A stretch of DNA of 61,911 nucleotides from Polaromonas sp. UBA5171 (lineage in GTDB: Bacteria > Pseudomonadota > Gammaproteobacteria > Burkholderiales > Burkholderiaceae_C): positions 1,076 through 62,986 of the forward strand of contig DHWX01000081.1 in assembly GCA_002413395.1 (NCBI GenBank), given 5' to 3'. Shown piece after piece: positions 57,113 through 61,911 of this stretch. Under the pieces are notes generated by a model. That model ran no database searches, was not told where the DNA came from, and worked only from the letters and a program-made list of their open reading frames with translations. How positions within the stretch are numbered: the first letter of the stretch is position 1; each line of letters opens with the position of its first letter. Made by a program: the position numbers and the translations under genes.

Positions 57113-57706
57113 TTACCGCGACCACCCGAGTGCAGCCATAACTTCGGAGTGCTTTTGACAGCCTGGACACGTTCCGCACGCCAATGGGCCTGAATGGCAC
57201 GAATGGGCCCACGCCAAAACCGAAGGCGAAACGTTCGATTGGCGAACCAGTTGTTCGCTGGTTAGATTTGCTGCCGGTGCCTGCAAACCAAGCGCACCTT
57301 CCTGTTGGAGCAAGACCAGTCGGAGATAGTGTAAGAAGGCTTCTGACCCGTCTTTATGGCGGCGGTCAGTCACCACAGTGCCAATCGTGACGGTATCGCA
57401 ACCGGTTTTCATTGCCATCATGCTGGCGATTGTGATCAGGTACTGGTTGCGAAATGGCCAGAACTCCGCGTGTTTAGAGTGTGGCGATTCGGCTTCGCCA
57501 GCCAAGCGGCCACTACCTAGGCCAGGGATCTTAGCCTCCAGTACCTCATGTCTTAGACCAAGATCCTGGCAAACCTGAGCTGACGCTTGGAGTTCGGCTT
57601 GAGCCGGTCGTTGTCCATAGTCAATGGTCAGGCAGACGGACGGCCGCCTCCAAGCGGCGAGTGCGATCGAATCAATTCCCCCAGACAACAACAGCAGTTC
57701 AGACAT
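57113..57706 (-). CDS. QueC-like 7-cyano-7-deazaguanine synthase paralogue (defence type?)
   Basis: A 197-residue adenine-nucleotide alpha hydrolase. The PP-loop LLLSGGIDSIALAAW is intact, followed by LTIDYGQRPAQAEL and WPFRNQYLITIASMMA as in QueC, and the C-terminal zinc site CHSGPLACGTCPGC. It is shorter than house-keeping QueC (about 220-230) and diverges in the middle (TVVTDRRHKDGSEAF). No queD, queE or folE is nearby, so preQ0 synthesis for tRNA is unlikely to be its job. Its start overlaps the previous stop by eight bases. QueC-like proteins act in the Qat and type IV CBASS defence systems. Confidence 0.82.
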   Translation of the reverse strand: MSELLLLSGGIDSIALAAWRRPSVCLTIDYGQRPAQAELQASAQVCQDLGLRHEVLEAKIPGLGSGRLAGEAESPHSKHAEFWPFRNQYLITIASMMAMKTGCDTVTIGTVVTDRRHKDGSEAFLHYLRLVLLQQEGALGLQAPAANLTSEQLVRQSNVSPSVLAWAHSCHSGPLACGTCPGCQKHSEVMAALGWSR

Positions 57707-58949
57707 CTCCCATGACTTTCCAGCAGGCCGCATATATTCCAGTGGTCAAGTCGTTGGTCACATAGCAATCCGACCCCAAGACCATCGTGAGCGAGTCTGC
57801 GGATACAGACTCAGCAACCGCAATGACTGGAATGTTCTTTGCTCTCGCATACCCGACCTCAAATAGCGTCCCGGGGTCAAGGCCATCGAGAAGAGCCAAC
57901 ACCACACCTGACGCATTGAGGCCACTCAGATCCTGTGGGGCAACCTCGGAGGGCAGGCCAACGCCTATATCGTGAATCGGCGAAAACACGCGAAAGCCCA
58001 TATCTTTCAAGGCTCCCCGCATTTCATCGATGGCCCACTGCTGCGAGGTACTGAAGAATGGGCCTGCAAGATAAATCTGCGTTTCAGGTATTGGCCGCTG
58101 CGCGCATGCCCCAAGCTTATGGTGCGCAGTACGAGCTTGCGCGCGGAAGTCTTCGAGCTGGTCGGGCGTAAATCGATCCAGGCCTGACTCGACGTAGGCT
58201 GCCGCCAGACGTGAAGCAAACCAGGCCGCCTGAATCGGATCGATCTCCTCGACCAACCAGGCGAAGGCAAATCCGGCTGAGAAAACATCGCCTGAACCGA
58301 TCTTGTAGACCCGTGTGGTTGGAAATGGGTAAATCCAAGCACTAGACGTTGCCGTATGAACAAGCGCACCTTGCGGACCACACTTGATAATGGCAACCGA
58401 CGTCCCAGGCGCTTGCAACAGGGCCTTGGCGATTGAGTTTGGATCTTGCTCGCCTGTAAGGGCCCGTCCCTCAGAGTGCGAAACAACAACGGCCAATTCC
58501 TGCGCCGTAGATCCGTTTGATGAATAGGCTTGGGCTCGTGAGCCATCTTGGGGATCGTATACAACGCGCTTTGCGTGAGTCGTTGGACGTCCTTCAACCA
58601 TCCCAAAGACCAGGAGTCGGTCCGCCTCGACCGGCGGTTGCTGAGGAAGCGCTGGTATCGACAACGGATGAATATCCGGACGGCCAAGTGGATATCGGTA
58701 TCGAAACCAGACATCAGAAGTGCGTTGCCGAGCATGAAGCGTGTACCCAAGGTGTTTCGCAATGCTCACAAACTCTGGCCCAAGAGTTGGCCCTGTAGCA
58801 GTGAATAGCGCTACATCAATGCCACGGTCGCGGCCGAGGTTAACAAGTACGGCTGCGGCGCGAGCACCGCTTCCACGAAATACTATGCGCCGTGGAAAAC
58901 TGCACTCCTCGCCATACGCCCCTCCAACTACCGTTAGGGTCCTTCTCAT
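57699..58949 (-). CDS. PfkB-family kinase fused to a nucleoside 2-deoxyribosyltransferase domain
   Basis: A 416-residue fusion. The N-terminal part (about 1-270) is a ribokinase-like PfkB domain, with KIGSGDVFSAGFAFAWLVEE carrying the catalytic Asp of the GxGD motif. The C-terminal part (about 288-410) is a Nuc_deoxyrib_tr domain: IYLAGPFFSTSQQWAIDEM, then FSPIHDIGVGL and VLALLDGLDPGTLFEVGYA, with the catalytic Glu. The pair would phosphorylate a nucleoside or sugar and make or break a base-deoxyribose bond. It overlaps its upstream neighbour by ATGA and the QueC-like gene by eight bases, so the operon is tightly coupled. No known named gene fits the fusion. Confidence 0.8.
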   Translation of the reverse strand: MRRTLTVVGGAYGEECSFPRRIVFRGSGARAAAVLVNLGRDRGIDVALFTATGPTLGPEFVSIAKHLGYTLHARQRTSDVWFRYRYPLGRPDIHPLSIPALPQQPPVEADRLLVFGMVEGRPTTHAKRVVYDPQDGSRAQAYSSNGSTAQELAVVVSHSEGRALTGEQDPNSIAKALLQAPGTSVAIIKCGPQGALVHTATSSAWIYPFPTTRVYKIGSGDVFSAGFAFAWLVEEIDPIQAAWFASRLAAAYVESGLDRFTPDQLEDFRAQARTAHHKLGACAQRPIPETQIYLAGPFFSTSQQWAIDEMRGALKDMGFRVFSPIHDIGVGLPSEVAPQDLSGLNASGVVLALLDGLDPGTLFEVGYARAKNIPVIAVAESVSADSLTMVLGSDCYVTNDLTTGIYAACWKVMGDV

Positions 58950-59263
58950 ACCGGCCTCACATCAACGACGCAATGCCCTCCCGAAATCGAGACAACCTCA
59001 GCCTCAAAACAGTATCCATTCAGGAGGCAATTAATAAGGCTACTTATTTTGGGACCTGTGAGCGTTCCAGCGACTGACATGCCATGACTCACTTGGACAG
59101 CATGCTGTGGCGCGGGAGCCATACCAATTGATAGTACATGCCCGACGGTAAGCAGAGCGACAACCGCCGGCTGCGGTGAGTTAAGCGAAGCACGAAATGA
59201 CAACGTTCCGCATGGGTCACGTGGCGGCGTGGGCTCCCACCCGCTTGATCCTGAACCTCCCAT
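58946..59263 (-). CDS. 105-residue protein with Met-Gly-Gly N-terminus, unknown function
   Basis: This protein begins MGGSGSSGWEPTPPRDPCG, a flexible glycine/serine head, followed by a probably all-beta part (CGTLSFRASLNSPQPAVVALL, HVLSIGM, CFEAEVVSISGGHCVVDVRPV). There is no signal peptide or membrane segment. AGGAG lies six bases before the ATG. After removal of Met the N-terminus is Gly, as in QatB and in the CD-NTase of type IV CBASS, partners of QueC-like enzymes. I infer that it may be the protein substrate of the QueC-like gene in this operon. It is the first of three coupled genes. Confidence 0.7.
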   Translation of the reverse strand: MGGSGSSGWEPTPPRDPCGTLSFRASLNSPQPAVVALLTVGHVLSIGMAPAPQHAVQVSHGMSVAGTLTGPKISSLINCLLNGYCFEAEVVSISGGHCVVDVRPV

Positions 59264-59714
59264 AGTTGCTCCTAATGTTCATTAATAAATCAATGCGTTT
59301 GGCCAACGTTGCTATCGCTCTTGACAACGATTTGCTACATCGATGTCATCTGAGCATAACGTGTATTCGTGCTGCCACCCGAAATTCAATGTCATCGTTA
59401 ATCAGGCTTCGCCATACCCTGGCCGACCTGCATGGCGAGAACGAGTGCGCGTCATGGCTGTTACTGCCGACGCGGTGTTGGTGCCGGTGCCGGCGCCGAT
59501 GCGATATTGATCCAGGTGCCGACGGTCAATCCTAATGCTGGCAACGATTCGCATAGCCGATGCATGGGTCAGTGCAATCCCGGCACGTGGGTCAATTCTC
59601 GACCGGCCGCAACACACAGATTTCACTTACTTTGTCGCCCGACACCCCTAGACCTATATCAAGACTTTTTGCACGATGTGAGAATTTTTGCAGGAATTTT
59701 GAGAACCTACAATC
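59264..59714. other. 450-base gap between the QueC operon and gyrB
   Basis: It must hold the promoter of the leftward QueC-like operon (near 59280-59400, AT-rich) and the end of the gyrB transcript. I see no strong terminator hairpin after the gyrB stop. Open frames of 74-108 codons on both strands lack recognisable features. There is no cluster of DnaA boxes, so this is not the origin itself. Confidence 0.4.
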
Positions 59715-61911
59715 TCAGGCATCAATATTCGCCGCCCTCAAGGCATTTTGCTCAATGAACTCGCGGCGTGGCTCGACTTCGTCGCCCATCAGCATGGTGA
59801 AAACGCGGTCGGCTTCAATGGCGTCGTCCACCTGCACCTTGAGCAGGCGGCGCACGTTCGGGTCCATGGTGGTTTCCCAGAGCTGGGCCGGATTCATCTC
59901 GCCCAGGCCTTTGTAGCGCTGGCGCGCGGTGACGTTTTCAGCCTGGCTGATCAGCCAGCGCATGGCCTGGCGGAAGTCGCTTATTTTTTCTTCTTTTCTG
60001 CGTTCACCTTCACCGCGCATGACTTTCGCACCGTCGCTGATCAGACCCCTGAACGTGGCCGCAGCATCGGCCAGCGTGGCGTAGTCGGCGCCGTGCACAA
60101 AGTCCTGCGTCATCACGCTGCTCTTGACATTGCCGTGAAGGTGGCGGCTGATGCGCAGCAAGGGTTTGTCGGTGCGGGTATCAAACTCACTGGCCACTTC
60201 GGCGGGTGAGCCGGTCGTGTTGAGCTCGCGCAGCTTGACTTGCAACAGCGCGGCGGAAGCCTCCGCATCGGCCACTGTATCCAGACTGAGCGACACACCA
60301 TCAGCAATGGCGCGCAGGGCCTCAGCATCCATGAAGCCGCGCAGGCGCTCAATCACCGACTCGGCCAGCTGGTGTTTGCGGGCCAGCTCGGCCAGCGCAT
60401 CACCGGCCAGCACGGCGCTTTCATCGGCACTGGTTTGCACCACAGCGTCTTTCAGCGCAATGCGCAGTAAAAAGGCGTCGAGCGCCGCGGTGTCTTTCAG
60501 GTACTGTTCTTCCTTGCCGGCCTTGACCTTGTACAGCGGCGGTTGCGCAATGTAGATGTAGCCGCGCTCCACCAGCTCGGGCATCTGGCGGTAAAAGAAA
60601 GTGAGCAGCAGTGTGCGGATGTGCGCGCCGTCCACGTCGGCATCGGTCATGATGATGATGCGGTGGTAGCGCAGCTTGGCAACGTTGAAGTCATCCACGC
60701 CAACGGCTCCCTCGGTTCCCCGCGTGCCGCCTGCATTACCGATGCCGGTGCCCAAGGCCGTGATCAGGATCAGAATTTCGTTGCTGGTCAGCAGCTTTTC
60801 ATAGCGCGCTTTTTCAACATTCAGAATCTTGCCGCGCAACGGCAGAATGGCCTGAAATTTACGGTCTCGGCCCTGCTTGGCGGAGCCACCGGCCGAGTCG
60901 CCCTCGACCAGATAGATTTCGCACAGCGCCGGGTCTTTTTCCTGGCAGTCAGCGAGCTTGCCGGGCAGCCCCATGCCGTCGAGCACGCCCTTGCGGCGCG
61001 TCATGTCGCGCGCCTTGCGGGCAGCTTCACGGGCGCGCGCGGCTTCGATGATTTTGCCGACAATGATCTTGGCGTCGTTGGGACGTTCCTGCAGGTAGTC
61101 GTACAGCAGCCGGCTCACAATGTCTTCGACCGGACCGCGCACTTCGCTGGAAACCAGCTTGTCTTTGGTCTGGCTGGAAAACTTGGGTTCAGGCACCTTC
61201 ACGCTGAGCACGCAGCACAGGCCTTCGCGCATGTCGTCACCGGTAACCTCAACCTTGGCCTTCTTGGCCAGTTCGCTGTCATCGATGTATTTATTGATCA
61301 CGCGCGTCATGGCAGCGCGCAGGCCGGTCAGGTGGGTGCCTCCATCGCGCTGGGGAATGTTATTGGTAAAGCACAGCACCTGCTCGCTGTAGCCACTGTT
61401 CCACTGCATCGCCACTTCCACGCCGATGTTGGTACCCTGGTCGCTCTGGCGGTCACCCATGGCGGCAAACACGTTGGGATGCAAGACGGTTTTACCTTTA
61501 TTGATGAACTCGACAAAACCCTTGACGCCACCGGCACCGGCAAAGTCGTCTTCTTTTCCGGTGCGCTCGTCTTTCAGGCGAATCTTCACGCCATTGTTCA
61601 AAAAGCTCAGCTCGCGCAGGCGCTTGCTTAAAATATCGTAGTGAAAATCGTTGTTTTCCTTGAAGATGTCGGTGTCGGGTAAAAAATGAACCTCAGTGCC
61701 GCGTTTGTCAGTCGGGCCGATCACTTTCATGGGGGAAACTTCAACACCGCCTATGGTCTCAATGATGCGGTTCTGCACAAAACCCCTGGAAAATTCCATG
61801 GCATGCACCTTGCCGTCGCGACGGATAGTCAGGCGCAGCATCTTTGACAACGCATTGACGCAGCTCACGCCTACGCCATGCAGACCGCCAGACACCTTGT
61901 AGCTGTTCTGG
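59715..61911 (-). CDS. gyrB: DNA gyrase subunit B (partial, N-terminus beyond the window)
   Basis: The last 731 or so residues of GyrB. The visible part opens with SYKVSGGLHGVGVSCVNALS, the end of the GHKL ATPase core, continues through the transducer domain, and has the TOPRIM motifs EIYLVEGDSAGGSAKQGRDR with PLRGKILNVEKA, and MTDADVDGAHIRTLLLTFFYR with the Mg2+-binding Asp cluster. A lineage-typical insertion (about 170 residues) follows, and the end is RYKGLGEMNPAQLWETTMDP, then NVRRLLKV. In Burkholderiales gyrB sits beside dnaA-dnaN, which should lie just to the right. The roughly 110 N-terminal residues are missing from the window. Confidence 0.97.
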   Translation of the reverse strand, partial: QNSYKVSGGLHGVGVSCVNALSKMLRLTIRRDGKVHAMEFSRGFVQNRIIETIGGVEVSPMKVIGPTDKRGTEVHFLPDTDIFKENNDFHYDILSKRLRELSFLNNGVKIRLKDERTGKEDDFAGAGGVKGFVEFINKGKTVLHPNVFAAMGDRQSDQGTNIGVEVAMQWNSGYSEQVLCFTNNIPQRDGGTHLTGLRAAMTRVINKYIDDSELAKKAKVEVTGDDMREGLCCVLSVKVPEPKFSSQTKDKLVSSEVRGPVEDIVSRLLYDYLQERPNDAKIIVGKIIEAARAREAARKARDMTRRKGVLDGMGLPGKLADCQEKDPALCEIYLVEGDSAGGSAKQGRDRKFQAILPLRGKILNVEKARYEKLLTSNEILILITALGTGIGNAGGTRGTEGAVGVDDFNVAKLRYHRIIIMTDADVDGAHIRTLLLTFFYRQMPELVERGYIYIAQPPLYKVKAGKEEQYLKDTAALDAFLLRIALKDAVVQTSADESAVLAGDALAELARKHQLAESVIERLRGFMDAEALRAIADGVSLSLDTVADAEASAALLQVKLRELNTTGSPAEVASEFDTRTDKPLLRISRHLHGNVKSSVMTQDFVHGADYATLADAAATFRGLISDGAKVMRGEGERRKEEKISDFRQAMRWLISQAENVTARQRYKGLGEMNPAQLWETTMDPNVRRLLKVQVDDAIEADRVFTMLMGDEVEPRREFIEQNALRAANIDA

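Overview
The window looks like a chromosomal segment of a betaproteobacterium of the order Burkholderiales, most likely Comamonadaceae (Rhodoferax, Polaromonas or a close relative). The reasons are the GC-rich coding, a thiolase closely resembling BktB of Cupriavidus, and two interspersed repeat families (a short AT-rich GCTA...ATAGC element and a GC-rich CCCCC/GGGGG element) that I associate with that family. The order mnmG-rsmG-LysE-parA-hydrolase-parB, two parS sites inside mnmG and rsmG, and gyrB at the right edge place the window close to the chromosome origin. No rRNA, tRNA or CRISPR array is visible.

Left part (0-23.4 kb), mostly housekeeping and metabolism: a small membrane protein, an old yellow enzyme, a glutathione S-transferase, a decayed DUF1328 gene, a five-gene tungsten aldehyde oxidoreductase operon (aorABC, a MoaD-like gene and a 99-aa partner), bktB, an acyl-CoA synthetase/GNAT fusion, a dead FMN reductase, a Phd/VapC-type toxin-antitoxin pair directly in front of mnmG, the mnmG-parB partition cluster, a D-lactate-dehydrogenase-like flavoprotein, a cobalamin adenosyltransferase and a CoA transferase. 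The AOR, BktB, acetoacetyl-CoA synthetase, CoA transferase and malic enzyme together suggest fermentation-acid and polyhydroxybutyrate carbon handling.

Defence island 1 (23.6-35.6 kb): type III restriction-modification genes res and mod, read leftward, with a divergent HigBA pair between them. They are followed by a frameshifted XRE regulator, a roughly 1,200-aa SIR2-domain protein split by one base, an XRE-ImmA/IrrE metalloprotease with the stump of a partner gene, and a frameshifted HigA-like antitoxin.

Middle (35.6-51 kb): thioesterase, coiled-coil protein, uracil/xanthine permease, acetoacetyl-CoA synthetase carrying three in-frame repeat insertions, MarR plus MFS efflux, EamA transporter, maeB, a secreted RNase with a barstar-like inhibitor, an NnrU pseudogene, a DUF3883 nuclease-like gene, a retropepsin-like protein, an exonuclease and aroG.

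Defence island 2 (51.2-59.3 kb): a two-gene HEPN/Abi operon, an IS21-family element whose IstA has lost its catalytic core, and the most interesting locus of the window. That locus is a DNA adenine methylase plus OGG-fold glycosylase pair converging on a three-gene operon: a 105-aa protein starting Met-Gly-Gly, a PfkB kinase/deoxyribosyltransferase fusion, and a QueC-like ATPase. QueC-like and OGG-like proteins occur together in type IV CBASS, but no CD-NTase or TGT is present here, so this may be an undescribed nucleobase-based defence system. The window ends inside gyrB.
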